DNA of 64,000 bases from positions 31,853,323 through 31,917,322 of the forward strand of contig NC_079206.1 of NCBI RefSeq assembly GCF_026745355.1. Reading direction: 5' to 3'. The notes under the pieces are model-generated. The model saw nothing but the letters and a program-made list of their open reading frames with translations. It had not been told where the DNA came from and searched no databases. A program made the translations under genes and the position numbers. This stretch comes from Beta vulgaris subsp. vulgaris (taxonomy: Eukaryota > Streptophyta > Magnoliopsida > Caryophyllales > Amaranthaceae). The first letter of the stretch is position 1; each line of letters opens with the position of its first letter. This document shows positions 21,613-33,890 of this stretch, one piece after another.

Positions 21613-21902
21613 CAAATAGGAATAGGATCACGTGAAAACCACTTCTTATGCTGAAAACTGCAACATAAAATCAGCAGAGTTTCTTAAAATGAGCAAAAAA
21701 GATAAAATGAACAAAAAGTGCTTAAAATGAGCAAGAGCAAAAATTTGTCAAATGAGCGAAAACATAAAATAAGCAAAAAAACATAAAATGGAAAGAAGAT
21801 TGTAAAATGAGCAAAAATTTCGTAAAATGAGCAAAACTTTCTTAAAATGAGCAAAAAGACCGATTTTCAGTTCAAGGTTAGTTTTCAGTAGAGCCTTCCC
21901 CT
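21613..21902. mobile_element. (TA)n-flanked MITE, TTGCTCATTTTA family, copy 2 (inverted)
   Basis: Reverse-complement relative of 17300-17598: AATAGGATCACGTGAAAACC at the left, AAAATGAGCAAAA units in the middle, TTTTCAGTAGAGCCTTCC at the right, between TA tracts. Confidence 0.65.
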
Positions 21903-21915
21903 ATATATATATATA

Positions 21916-22889
21916 GAAGGCTCTTGTGAGAACACCTCCTTTATGTGAGAACACTAACTTATGCGGGAACACATCCTATGTTCTATAAATTAAGTGATAT
22001 ATTCTGAATTATGTCTTCTTCTCAAAGACTCCATTATAGTTTCAAACTCAAATTCAACCTAGTTCTTCACAAATATTACTAAATTCTTTATTAAATTTTC
22101 TGAAATTCAATCTTTTTACCTCGCATTCATTAACTACGAATTTATTTCATCTCTCTCCCCTAAAAGGCTAATTCTCTCTCCTCAAGAATACCCATTTTTT
22201 TCCTCAAGTAGACTTAATTGAAACTCCAAGTTCAACTTCAATCAAATTTTTCACAAGTGCAACGAAAATGATATGAGATAGGATGTATATATGTTCTACA
22301 AAATGGTGTACATGTTCTAAAATTTTATTGGAATTAATTTAGGATGGACTTGTAATCATGTATAACATAATTGAAATCATTTATAGCATGTTAAAAACAA
22401 TTTAGAACATACTTGAAAAAACTTAGAACACACTTAAAATAATTTTAGAACATACTTGAAATAATTTAGGACATAAGCTTGAAAATTTAAAAACATGTAT
22501 ATATCAATATGTGTATATGTGTTGATTAGGTTCTTACATAAAAAGACGTGTTCATTCTAAAAATCATAGCATATGTTCAATAACTTATTGTTATAAAAAA
22601 ATGTTGCATATGTTCTAAGAAGTGTTTTTTTTTTAATCCATATGAGCCACGAAGGAGTACAAACAAGGGGAGGGGGGATTCAAACCCGTGACCTATCAGC
22701 ACCTCAATCTTAACCACTAGGCCAAGACATCCTTGGTTCTAAGAAGTGTTGAATATATTCTAAAAACAAAAAATTAAGTATGTTCTAAAAAGTATTGCAT
22801 ATGTTCTAAAAAGTGTTGTGTATGTTCTAAACATAAATTTGTTCTCACATAAAATATATGTTCTCACATAAGCACTCATTCTCACTGCA
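21916..22889. mobile_element. (TA)n-adjacent element, GTGAGAAC family
   Basis: Begins after a TA tract with GAAGGCTCTTGTGAGAACAC and TTATGTGAGAAC, and ends with the inverse GTTCTCACATAA shortly before 22889. The middle has many dispersed TATGTTCTAAAA motifs. A SINE is inserted inside it. Non-coding. Confidence 0.55.
22627..22736 (-). mobile_element. tRNA-derived SINE with perfect target duplication
   Basis: Read on the minus strand it has an A box TGGCCTAGTGG and a B box GGTTTGAATCC, then a short body and an A-rich tail (T run at 22625-22634). A perfect 14-bp duplication TTCTAAGAAGTGTT flanks it (22613-22626 and 22737-22750). It is inserted in the GTGAGAAC element. A relative is at 35754-35850. 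Confidence 0.85.
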
Positions 22890-23140
22890 TCCCGTAACAA
22901 AATAGATGTTACACTTTGACTTTTACGTTTGTCGATACAGTACTTTGACCATTGATAACATTAACTGTGTATAAGTAAAAATTATAAGAAGTTAATATCA
23001 TGAATGTATAAATTGAAAGAATCCAACAATATATCATATAGTAATGGTTGATTTTATCTAAACTAAGAAATGCATGGTCAAATATAATAGGAGAATAGTG
23101 CAATTTTCAAATTGTAACATCTATTTTGTTACGGAGGAAG
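22887..23140. mobile_element. Stowaway/mariner MITE related to the mariner ends
   Basis: Inverted ends around CCGTAACAAAATAGATGTTACA. The right end reads TTACGGAGGAAG followed by TA. The motif TAGATGTTACA and the CTTCCTCCG tip are shared with the mariner element at 891-17267, so its transposase family could move this MITE. The left tip is degraded. Confidence 0.72.
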
Positions 23141-25190
23141 TACATAAGTACCTATAATGATGAACAAGAAAAAAAAGATACAAATTCACAAAATCACATC
23201 CCTTTGCCAAACATAAGTACCTATAAGTACCTAATACCTAATATGAAATTCCAGCAGAGAGCCTAGGCTAATACTCCCATCTTCAAATATCTCCTTCATG
23301 TCCTTCGCCAAACACATAGCCGCCGCCCTCCTCAATTATGTCATACTAGCTCCCATGGAACCTCTAGCTGTCTTCAGTATACAAGTGCAAAACCTACTCG
23401 ATTTGCTGTTCCAGATTTATGATGCGCTCAGTGGCCGAGCTAGAAATTTTATTATTCCAGGGAGGGGAGCAAACGAAAGTTAACAAGATGTTAACATAAG
23501 AGACATATATACTTTATGAGTCCTACACTATCTCTAAAGTTTGACATATATGCCAAACTTGACCACTAATTTTCCCCATCAATCAGAGCAATTTCAAGCA
23601 ATAAATTATCTCATTGTGTTCTTTACCAAACACAAGTGTTTCTACACTGAGAAAGCCATATTTTCATACAAAAATAGGTTAAAAGCACTAATTCAAAACC
23701 ATGTCAAATAGACAAAAAATGTTGCGCTTCATTTAGCTTTAGTAGGTTTAGGTCAAATATTGAATTTCTATTATTTTACAAAAAAAGATAGGAAAAATGA
23801 TCCGAGTCCATTATTCAAGTACTAGAAAGATCCAACGGCAAAGCTCCAACTTTGCTCAAGAGCTTGCAAGGCCTAAGAGTACAGCCTCTGCATGCACAAA
23901 TCTAACATTGATCATTAAGTAGCCCAGCATATTAGCCCCTCATCAACCCTCAAAAAGGGAATAATGTCCCTCCCATTCCATGTTTTGGCAACCACCATCA
24001 AATTACGAAAGCATGACAAGCAAAGGTTACCAAAATCCCAGTCCTTTGACTTGCCTTATGGACATCACATCCCACGAAGGGAGTGTCAAAGACTTGACGC
24101 TTCCCTTCTGGCATGCATATGCTCAGCGTTACCTGGTTTGCAGGTCGGACCCACAAACTACTAAAGGTGTTGGACGTGACAACTCCCAAATTGCAGGGGA
24201 AAGTGTGACTAGTTTGCTCACGGAAGGAAACCTGTTGGGGTTTAGCTTTTCCAAGGAGTGAAGAAGGAGAAGGAAAAAAAAGCATAATTATTTTTCCATC
24301 TCAAAAATTGGTCCTTGCGCTTCCTCTCTTTCTTGCTGAGACACTCCACTAGTCTACTATAAATTATTTTGTTTTCTTTTGTCTGTAACTCAACAGATCT
24401 ACCCACTTTTGTTAGGGAATTCGTGCCCCTTTTATCAGTATTGGCAGGAGTATCTAACTATCATAGACAAATGACGAATATTACAGGCTACAACCCAACC
24501 TTGGCACTCTGTTCTTTATCTTTTTTGATGTATTCTAGATTTGTAAAATTCCTACTAATTTCCGAAAGTAACCGATAAGTAATTTACAACTTTACGCTTT
24601 CCCAGTTCCCTATACCGAGTACTAAACAGTTTCAAAAATTACAAAACCTTGTTACATCCCTGCTCCCATTTTTTAAGACGTGATTTGAGCTCTCTCGCAC
24701 CTATCATACCCAAATTCCACTAACAGTAGCATTCTGCATATCAGTTCCCAACCCCAAATGGAATCAAATACATTCGTCATTTTGACGTAACATTCATATG
24801 CCCTCTCTACTACAAACACCTTGCTTGCCTGCATGTATGCCCTTAAGGATGAGGAGACCTTCTAAGAAGTCAACTTGGGCCGTCGATGAGTGTTGTGACA
24901 CAACTTGTGACGTCATCAAGGAGAAACTAGCTTAAGCGCAAACAAGCCACAAAGTGAAACATCCTTGCAACAAATGCTTGCCAATGAATAAGTGATGGTC
25001 TAACTAACACTTGTCTTCTTGTTCCTATTGCTATCTAGCTTCTTAACTAGTCATGCTTAAGCGTGAGACTAACAAGATTGAACAGAATATTCCACAAACA
25101 TGTATTACAATCCCTCCAATCAAGCAGAGATTCAATGACATATAATCGCATAACTGTTGGAAGTTTCAACCAGTTGAGTTGAAAGATAAC
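23141..25190. other. Rest of the AGD14-like intron, nothing clear
   Basis: No gene found. A possible hAT-like terminus (CAGTGGCCGAGCTAG) lies at 23429-23443 without a visible partner. Short ORFs on both strands at 23960-24285 match no family I know. Confidence 0.4.
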
Positions 25191-25553
25191 CTGTGGTCGT
25201 GGTAAAGGAATGTCTCTCTTTGCAAATGTTTCCGAATACGTGCGATTGAGGCCATCAACAATTTCCCTAGAGGAATCAGAGGTAGGACTTGAAAACCCAT
25301 CATCGGTCTGAAGATTTGGTGACTGTGGTGCAGACTTGAATGGATCACCACCGCTTGACAAGGAGTAGTCTGAAACCCGTGAGCTCGATCCTTCATTTGC
25401 AAATCTGTCCTCATACAGATGCTCACTTAGACGACCAGGACTATACAAGAAGCTTGCAGCCTTCCTCTCAAATAGATTGTGATCTGAGCCAGGCTTTCTA
25501 GTAAGAGAACCCACTTGCTTTCTGTTTAATCGGTCTTCAGTACTAGCCTTCTT
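25191..25553 (-). CDS. AGD14: AGD14-like exon after the ArfGAP domain, 5' side abuts a transposon
   Basis: Donor GTTATC left of 25191, after codons for IPLPRPQ. The exon encodes GSLTRKPGSDHN, AASFLYSPGRLSEHLYEDRF and SLSSGGDPFKSAPQSPN, the conserved block just downstream of the zinc-finger domain in AGD14-type proteins. The frame stays open to the edge of the inverted-repeat element at 25552. The true acceptor is uncertain. AAACAG at about 25527-25532 or AAAG at the transposon edge are candidates. No ArfGAP exon was found further right. Confidence 0.75.
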
Positions 25554-26031
25554 TGCACGCGATGCGTGCGTGAATTATTTTGGCGATTATTAGTAAATTT
25601 CATCTACATATAATTTTGAGGGATGTAATTTACAATCATCATTAGTTCTAATTAAATTCATGTGTTGTAAATACAAAATATAAAAATTACTCGATGAAGA
25701 AGTTGTTTCTTGGTATTTTTTATTACTTGTTAATGGATGTTGGTATTATTATTGCATTTTAAAGTTTAGGTAAAATTAAAAATTTATGTACTTGGTTTTG
25801 TAATTGATTTGAGAACTGCTTTAGTTATGTTAATTTGTTCTTCGATCATAAACTTTTTCTTCCATTACATATATTTTTATGAAAGTTTATTTTAGCTATT
25901 TTGAACTTTATCTGATATATATATTTTAAATCAGAAAGGGCTATGATTGAGGAAAATCTCCAAATCTTAATAGCTAATATTTTTTTTACTGAATAACGGG
26001 TTAAAAAGACTTTTTAAAAGGGGACACTATA

Positions 26032-26076
<45 letters not shown>

Positions 26077-26604
26077 GCTTCAAACGCCCCATGTACATAC
26101 CAATCTCCCTAGATTTTGTAATATCTCCCTACAATCACATGGAGTGTAATTGCTAACTTTCATCCATGATTAGAGGATTTTAAGGAAACAAATCACAATT
26201 ATATGATTCGAATTTTACTAAATTTCGATAAGTTTCTCACATTTTTCCATATTTTGATTTTTTGTTTTAGATTCACTTTTTGTACCTGTCAATATTATTT
26301 CAGTATGGAAGGAAATATCAATAATTACTAATTAATTGTATGTAATCCATACAAATATATTAGATAAGTTTCTCTCATTTTTCCATATTTTGATTTTTTG
26401 TTTTAAATTATTAAAGGGTATTTTAGTCACTTCAAAAGAGGACACCACACCTCCTCCCTTGGCTTATATAATAGATATAGTTGTACACTTATTCTTATAA
26501 TTACATTTACAGCAATTTTTTAACCCAAAATAATGAATGAAGAGTAAATTGAAAATTTCCACAAAATCACAAACACGCAATGTCACGCACGCATCGCGTG
26601 CAAA
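25552..26604. mobile_element. 1.05-kb element with perfect 22-bp inverted ends
   Basis: Left end TTTGCACGCGATGCGTGCGTGA (25552-25573) is matched exactly in inverse at 26583-26604. Each end also folds on itself (GCACGC with GCGTGC, loop ATC). The interior is AT-rich with a (TA)n run at 26038-26075 and no coding. No convincing target duplication. The outer flanks ACTAG(T) on both sides and the hairpins also recall Helitron-type ends, so the class is open. Confidence 0.65.
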
Positions 26605-27370
26605 AACTACTAGTAGTTATTAATGTAATGAGACCTCTTTTTTCTATAAAGACAACCATATGCTGGAAAAACATCTTGGTATTAGTGTCACCTCCTGTCA
26701 CACATTTCACTTTGCTTTTCGTATCCTCCACCTATTTCACCCACGTTGGTTCTGCATCTACCATCCCAACCAAACACTCCAAGCCATTTCTCCTTGAGCT
26801 CACTCTTTTCCAAAAAGAGTTGTTAAGACTCCCTAATTGCTATAGTGATCATACCATTCCAAACATCATTTCCACATTTCGAACTTTCATTTCACATGTT
26901 TCCATCCTTATTCCTAATATAGAAACACCCTAAACCACATATTCATGCCAAAATTCTTTGATTCTAGTACTATAATGATTCTTCCATAATTTCTTGATGT
27001 GAAATGAAAAGAATCCCCAGGAGTAAGACTAGATTCAAGTGACACTAAAATGATCAGATACAAGTCATACAACTAAACAAGTGCTAATAAAGACTAGGTT
27101 GTTTTCCTTTATGCTGAATACTACAATGACACGACCCTGACTACTTGATATCTAGCATAGGAACATTAAGTTGGCCATCCGAACACAAGTCCTTATGCTT
27201 AATTAAAGAACAACACTACAGTTAATGAGTTAAACTTCAACCATCCACGAAGATAGCACAACGCTTAAACAGTCAGTAATCTTGTCATAGAAAGATTGGT
27301 GGCTACAAGGATGGTATAGAGCAAAATTAGCCACTACTAGAAAATCTCAAAGAACCAGAGACATCATATA
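26605..27370. other. Interval between the AGD14 and PPR exons, no gene recognised
   Basis: I see neither ArfGAP exons nor C-terminal PPR exons here. A plus-strand ORF at 26580-26933 (117 codons) starts inside the transposon end, has no known motif and is probably accidental. Confidence 0.45.
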
Positions 27371-27616
27371 CGCCCTCCGTTGCACAAAAATTTACTCACT
27401 TTCCTCTTTGGTATGTTTCACAAAAATGTACACCTTTTTTTCTATTGTGGGACATGAGGCCCACCAGAACTTTTCACTTTATTACTCACATCCTCTTACT
27501 TTATAATTGTTTCTCTCTCCTTAACCCCACCTTTTCTATTTCTCCCACCAACCTTTTCCATATTTTCTTGGTTCATCTGAAAAGAGAAGTGATACTATTT
27601 TCAGAAACAAAGGGAG
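27371..27616. mobile_element. Stowaway-like MITE, degraded ends
   Basis: TA then CGCCCTCCGTTGCACAAAAA at the left, and CAGAAACAAAGGGAG then TA at the right. About 246 bp, non-coding. Confidence 0.65.
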
Positions 27617-27872
27617 TATTTTTTGTTTATTGTCTACTGACAAGTACAGATGCGTTTTGAATCAAGGACTCAGGGAGCATATGAAGATACATGCTCTATA
27701 GTTTGATTACTTGGTTTTAAACAATTCATGTTGAGGAATTTGAGCTTATGATTACATCAAAGTCTTCATGAGGCAATGTAATTAACCTTGAACATGTCAG
27801 ATTCTAGTTGTTTCCATCGGATGACTATATTTTTCTGACAGAAATCAAAACATGACTTTAATATCAGAATAC

Positions 27873-27997
27873 CTGACACCAGCATCCAGCATTTCCTCAA
27901 AAACTGCTAGTGCTTCCTCCTCGCGTCTGGCTTTCCCGTAAGCATGGATGAGTAAAGCATAGCTTACAACATCTGGTCTGAGACCTGCTCTTTGCAT
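27873..27997 (-). CDS. PPR exon 4 visible here
   Basis: 125 bp. Acceptor GATCATCAG right of 27997, donor GTATTC left of 27873, leaving a split Arg codon. One PPR motif: GLRPDVVSYALLIHAYGKA then EEEALAVFEEMLDAGVR. Confidence 0.82.
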
Positions 27998-28606
27998 CTG
28001 ATGATCACAAAAGATATTAGAAGCCAAAAGAACATTAGTCCAAGGTAGATAGGAAAACCTTAATAAAACAACATGAGCAAAATTCTGTCGAAAAACTTCT
28101 GAGCAACATAACAGGTAAACTTGTTCTCATTTTAATCAAGCACGTCTTGACTTTCAATTCTATCTAGGCCAAACAAGTAAATGAGCAAATCCCCGTTTTC
28201 CTCAGATGTGTATTTTGAAATTCCACAATGATTGGGTATATCAAAGTGCTCCAGAGTGTATTCAAGTCCATATTTTGCTTCAAATTTCGGTTAGTGGGTG
28301 TGAATCATATATCTAGTTGATTTGTGTTTTAGCTACTTCTTTCAGTTTCCTTGTATCTTTTTTGGGCATTGTACTTTTTCGATATCCATTTCATCTCTCT
28401 CATTTCTCCTCAAAGAGACCATTGCTTTTCTCCTTACAAATAATTTTGCTTCACTTTTAAGGGAATCTCTCATCGAGAAATTCAATCAAGAGACTTGATA
28501 ATGCACGTCCCCCACTATATCTCTCTCTCGATCACAGCCTCTCTTTATATTCAATGTAATGCTGCAGGGGCCCCACTAACGGTCGATCTCTCACAATCAA
28601 TATTGT

Positions 28607-28952
28607 CTAGAAAAAATTGATGGGAATAATCCATCTTTGAGCGGTCTTCTCAAAACGGTCCACCTTTTGATTAACTCAATATAATCCGATATTTGAGCTT
28701 CTTCTTGAAATGGTCCAGACTTTTAGGGATGTTCACAAATCCAATCCGGTAAAACGGGTATTCGATCCCTTTTTTGGAGTTTGGATATTTGTAATAAGAC
28801 GTATGGGGTTTTACCTACAATATAGGGTAATAGACATATTTTAGTGGATAAGGCTCAAAGATGGGATTATTGTGCTAATATAAAGGTGGGACTGTTTTAA
28901 GAAGAACGCCCAAAGAGAGGATTATTTTCATCAATATTTCCTTTTTTTCTAG
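28607..28952. mobile_element. Foldback MITE in a PPR intron
   Basis: Long imperfect inverted ends of about 60 bp: CTAGAAAAA, ATTGATG, AATAATCC and GTCCACCTTT on the left recur in inverse at 28883-28952. Total about 346 bp. No clear target duplication, so the superfamily is unknown. Confidence 0.6.
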
Positions 28953-29153
28953 CCGTACATTTAAATTATCTAGCATAAAACCTACACTCCCCTACTAAAA
29001 ACATTATAATGCATGAGCAAGCCTACAGGAAGTTTACTTCAAGATGAAGAGAGTACCAACTTACAAAAATAAGCTTGAATACTATAAAATGTTATAGAAG
29101 TTAAGATGAAAATAGGAAGATGAACCTACTAAGATTTTTAAGAGAAATACATA

Positions 29154-29426
29154 CTCCCCCTGTTCCTTATTGATGTTCCTACTTGGAATCTTAGCACAAT
29201 TTAGAACTACATAAAATCTTCTAAAATTTTCCCAATACATAAGAAAAAACATAGTCAGTTTCATGTGGGGTTTTATTTGATTCGTCTTAATGAGTACTTC
29301 AATAATATCAAAATTTTATAATCTATTACTAATAAGTAATTACATATAGTCATATATTAATAGTCAAAGATGTACATTGGCAAATGTGCAAGTCAAACTA
29401 GGAACTTCAATAAGAAATGGAGGGAG
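29154..29426. mobile_element. Stowaway-like MITE in a PPR intron
   Basis: Left end CTCCCCCTGTTCCTTATTGA, right end the inverse TCAATAAGAAATGGAGGGAG, with TA on each side (29152-29153, 29427-29428). 273 bp. Confidence 0.82.
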
Positions 29427-29879
29427 TATCAAAATACTGAAGTAAATAACTTAGCAATATTGAACTACAAGAATATGAAAGTACATGAATGAATGTAACA
29501 AACGCCTAACAAAATTTGCAATTACTGTCATAACTCTTAATAGTATAGGCCCATCATACGACGGAGAATACATCTATTCAAAGATATGTTTCTACAATAC
29601 ACTATCCAGATGAAACAGCATGGATAATAAATGAAGAAGAACAAAATGTCGTGCACTGTCCTTTAGTTTTTCTGATGACAAAAAACTCTGGAACTTTCTT
29701 TTTCCAGATTATTATTAAGAAGTAATTTCTTGATCCTGTATGTGATATCTATTTCATTCAATCCTCTTCCTGTTCTGTTATATCACATACATAGAAATTC
29801 AGAATCACAATAAGGAACAGACAATTTAAAATCCTAAATTTTTTGGTGAACAGCATGATGACTAATTCTTCAACCTTAC

Positions 29880-30128
29880 CTGATCGTAAATACGTGAAAC
29901 ATCCTTATAGTTGGTTTCAAATGACATTAGACTATTGAAAGTAACTGTGGATCGGTGAATTCCCCGTTCAGCCATTAGAGAGAAGAGTTTGTAAGCTTTC
30001 TCATAGCTTCCAGCCTTCCTATGCATGTAAATCATCATATGGAACATCTTCTGATCTGGCTTCAAAGGCGATTTCTCATCCTTGGTCAAATTCTCAAATA
30101 TTTGTTCAGCTTCTGTAAACTTGTTTCC
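29880..30128 (-). CDS. PPR exon 3
   Basis: 249 bp, phase 0. Acceptor CTTGTGCAG right of 30128, donor GTAAGG left of 29880. Encodes two repeats: FTEAEQIFENLTKDEKSPLK with KMFHMMIYMHRKAG, then YEKAYKLFSLMAERGIHRS. No lesion. Confidence 0.83.
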
Positions 30129-32791
30129 CTGCACAAGATGCACTGATGAGATTTCATAATACAAACAGGTCCAGGGCATTACATGACCCTAACCATCTAA
30201 CATGCGGTTTTTGTAAAACAAAAGAAATAAAGAAAAAGATAATCCACAATCTCTTCAGATCTAAAAGAGAGGTTAATAATATCTATCTCCAAAGAAAAAA
30301 AAAAGGTGAAAATTATCTATCAATTACCAGATACATAACAAAGGAAAGATAGAACACCAAGCAGAATGCAGACAATATCCCAAATATTAGGCAATGAGAT
30401 TCAAGTGCTTCAATAGACAGGATTCGTTCACCTCTTACTTGAAAGGATCTTACAAATTACGTGACTTTATTTGCTAAATTAATTGGAAATGATAACTAGA
30501 TATAAAACTTCAAAGCCTGGTTTTACAAAATAGAATTTGAAGCTTTACAGATTGCTCTTAATGCAGAATTAAATCAGATATAGTGTGAAAAAGGCCACAA
30601 GCCTATCGCAGCCACTGTGAAAAAAATCATCTCAAAAAGCAATCTCACATTCCTCCATGACTAGATAAACATATGGTTTATATCAGTTCATTTGGTAATT
30701 AGACACCATAGACCCTGATCTCCGACAGTAAAGACAGAAATTCAGTGTAGGTGTGCTTCAAAAAAATCCACTTTATGACTCTTCTACTCATGTAAGTATA
30801 CAATAGTAAAGGAAAGGGGTTTTTCTCGATGTTCACTTGAAACATTGGCAAAAGCATTCGTTTTTTATCGCAACGAGAGAGTGCAGGTGTCAATACTAAA
30901 ACTGCCAATCATATAGCTAGCTTCACTAAGCTATAAGAAAATAGTTGCTCGAAGTATAATCTACATACAAAAAAATGCAATGAATCCTTTACTATGAAAT
31001 ATATGTGGGTTGTTAGATACTTAAAAAGGTGAAGAAATATTTTTTGGAAAATCTAGAACTTCACAAAGCAACAAAAGAGGAAGTAGAGCCATTGTCCATA
31101 CTGCAACCCCATGCTGTTTCCTTTCCTATTTAGTCGACAATTGGCATGTTCATTTCTTAAATTTATGTACAGGAGGGAAACAAATATAAGTAGATAAATA
31201 AACTAGACCACCGTAATAATGTGCGAGCACAAGCTGCATGGCACCCAAATATCATCTTCATGGCACATTGGCACTGCATGAGGATTATCATTGATGTGCC
31301 TTATGGTGCCTGAGGTGCAAGATGCTCATGTTTCTAGTACAATTATCTTTTCTTTTAAAATGAAGTGATAATACTCTTGTTCTTTGATTACATGATAGCA
31401 GAATGATTATGCATTTCATTAGAAAACATCAGCTATCTTATAGATCAGCTTTCCTTTCTACCATCTACAGACTACAATTGTATTAAGACTAGTTACACGG
31501 TAGTTGAGCCTTTAATAATCGAAATGCACATGTTAGAATTAAGGTTGTGTAAATGATAATAGTTACATATGTTATTCCTCTACAAATCATGGATTTGCCC
31601 ATTTCTTTGAATTAAAGTTATTTAAGCATCCAATAGATTGCACGAGTGTTCTAATCCATTGCAAAAGGCAATCATTTGCATCTTCAGCACAATGATAACA
31701 GATAACCTAACATGTGAGCAGCCACCCATACTGCAGAATAGTGACGGTTAAGATGCCGGCAAGCTACTCCTTGCAGTTGCAAAGAACCAGTATTCATTAG
31801 GCCATTGCACCTTAACCAGACATTCTATTCTGAGCAATGAAGTCTATGACTATGCATTCTTATGCGTAACTTTATATGACATAGATACCAAACCTCTTAA
31901 TGTATGAAGAAGAGATTGCAAGTAAGATTAAAGTACAAAAGCCTCCATAAATACAATCATGTGGTTCTCAAAGAGATTCACAAATGCTTCTATACAACAA
32001 ACTTTTTTGAATTTTAGAAAACAACATTTACACATAATATTATGGTTTTTACCCACCCGCCCCAAAAAAAAATATAAAGTTTCACTTCCAACTACGTAAA
32101 AAAACAAATGCAATGCAGCAATGATATTTAGATCCCAATTCCTGATATATTATGCCCCATAGAAACTGCCTATCTGAGACTGTCTCTTGGCCCAAAGGTC
32201 CTGACACAAGGTTAGAATTCTAGCTCTTTCAGAGTGGTATCTCACTGATGGCTCGGGAACCCCCAGAAGGGGACCTTCTTTGCCTTCCACTTAAGCTGCG
32301 CCTTATGCTCAAAGGAAGAGAACCTTCACTATCTTTAACATAAACTCTTATAGAAGCTATTAGTACTATAATCATGACGAACATAAAGAGTAGAGTCTAC
32401 CCAACTTCTTTGGATGGCATCAAATAGGTCATGTTCAATCTAAGACTAAATTTGATTAGATAGAAGAACTAATGTTGAACAACAAAGAAGCCAATAGTGG
32501 TAGTAGCAAGTTGAAGATTTATGACAGAGAAAGCGCAGCAAAAAGCTATGCTTCAGAAATATCAGAAGCCTAAATGACTACTGAGTGGATCGCAATGAAA
32601 GAAAGAATTATGGCTGTCGCGTGAACATTCTTTCAATTTGAGAACCACTTGGCATAATTGTTTATGCTGGTACATTAATCAATAAGCTTATCTCGCAACT
32701 ATATATTTCTCAGTTTATTTGTGACAAGAACACTTTACAGGTAGTCAATAATAGGCATTAGGCAAGGATATATATTAGAAATATGCATTAC
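30129..32791. other. PPR intron, mostly unrecognised
   Basis: A 2.7-kb intron between exons 2 and 3. Apart from the plastid rRNA fragment at 32152-32301 I see no gene or repeat family. Confidence 0.5.
32152..32301 (-). pseudogene. rrn23: Plastid 23S rRNA fragment
   Basis: The minus strand matches the 3' part of plastid 23S rRNA: GAGCCATCAGTGAGATACCA, AGCTAGAATTCTAACCTTGT and GGGACAGTCTCAG-like text near the left edge. Both ends stop abruptly. This is a nuclear plastid insertion in the PPR intron and not a working rRNA gene. Confidence 0.8.
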
Positions 32792-33082
32792 CTCAACAAA
32801 TATCTTAAGAATTATTTGATATGTCAAAGCAGAGGGTTCAGGACCTGAAGTCTGCATTCTACGAAATACAGACTCAGCTTTATTGTATTAGCCTCCTCTC
32901 CCATATGCCTCCATAAGAGCAGTATAGGACACTACATTTGGAGCGAATCCCTTCTTGTTCATGTAGCTGAATATGTTCTCAGCTTTTACGAAGTCCCCTT
33001 GCTTCCCGTAAGCTGTGATAAGCATCACAAAATCCATTTCATTGAAGTCGCACCACTCCTGAGTCCTTAGCCATTCAAGAAT
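32792..33082 (-). CDS. PPR exon 2 with an in-frame stop
   Basis: 291 bp, phase 0. Acceptor GTCTTCAAG right of 33082, donor GTAATG left of 32792. Encodes ILEWLRTQEWCDFNEMDF, AENIFSYMNKKGFAPNVVSY and, after TAA at 32888-32890, AESVFRRMQTSGPEPSALTY in the same frame. A single base change explains the stop. Confidence 0.82.
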
Positions 33083-33890
33083 CTTGAAGACAAAATGGAT
33101 GCTACATGTAAGAAAGAAATTCAAGCACATTCACTTTTAAAGAATGTAGAGAACGTAACAAACAAAGAGCTTATGGTCCCCACTTTAAAACAGGGCTCAA
33201 GATTAAATTTTTGGCACCCCTCGACCCCCAAACAAGCAGCTATTGTATCAAGCTCCTTAATCTACCTTAAAAAAGAAAACAGAAAGAAAAAGCAACCTTA
33301 AACAATACACATAAAGAAGTCTCACCTATAGTATCTTTTAAAAGTAAATTAGCACTCAAGTAAGCAAATCTTTATTAAGATCAGGCTTGAAAACAAGTGT
33401 CAAGTGCCAAAACCCTGTAAGTAACCATAGTCCCATAAAAGATAGAGTAAGTTGATCAAGTCTTACACAAAAACGAACACCGTACATCCCATCAACTATT
33501 TATCAAGAGAGAAGTCTGGAAATGTAGAATGTTTAACACCTTGTTTGTCAAATTACTCCAAAGCAAACATTATTATCTCTCTTCGCAAAGATTGGATTAT
33601 TGAAATCATTTTTGAGTTTCTAGCAGCATTTCAGCACCCTACCACCAATTCAGTGTCCTATCTCTTGGATCATGATTTAATTCGTAATTACATAGCTTAT
33701 CAGCTTCCATGACCAGATAGATTCACCAACCAGAATACAGTCATCCAAAAGCACTAACTGCCGTGATGATGCAATAAAATTAATGTATAGAAGAAGTCCA
33801 GATACATGTGAGAATTTAGTATATTCAACTGAACTTTTAGCCAAAAACTGAATGAAGAAAAGCAGGGTTCAGTACAAGAGGATAAAGTAC

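Noticed and set aside
23429..23480. Possible hAT end CAGTGGCCGAGCTAG
   Set aside because: No inverse partner or duplication found within about 1 kb, so no element could be bounded.
26580..26933. 117-codon plus-strand ORF
   Set aside because: It begins inside the transposon end, has no motif and lies opposite to the host genes.
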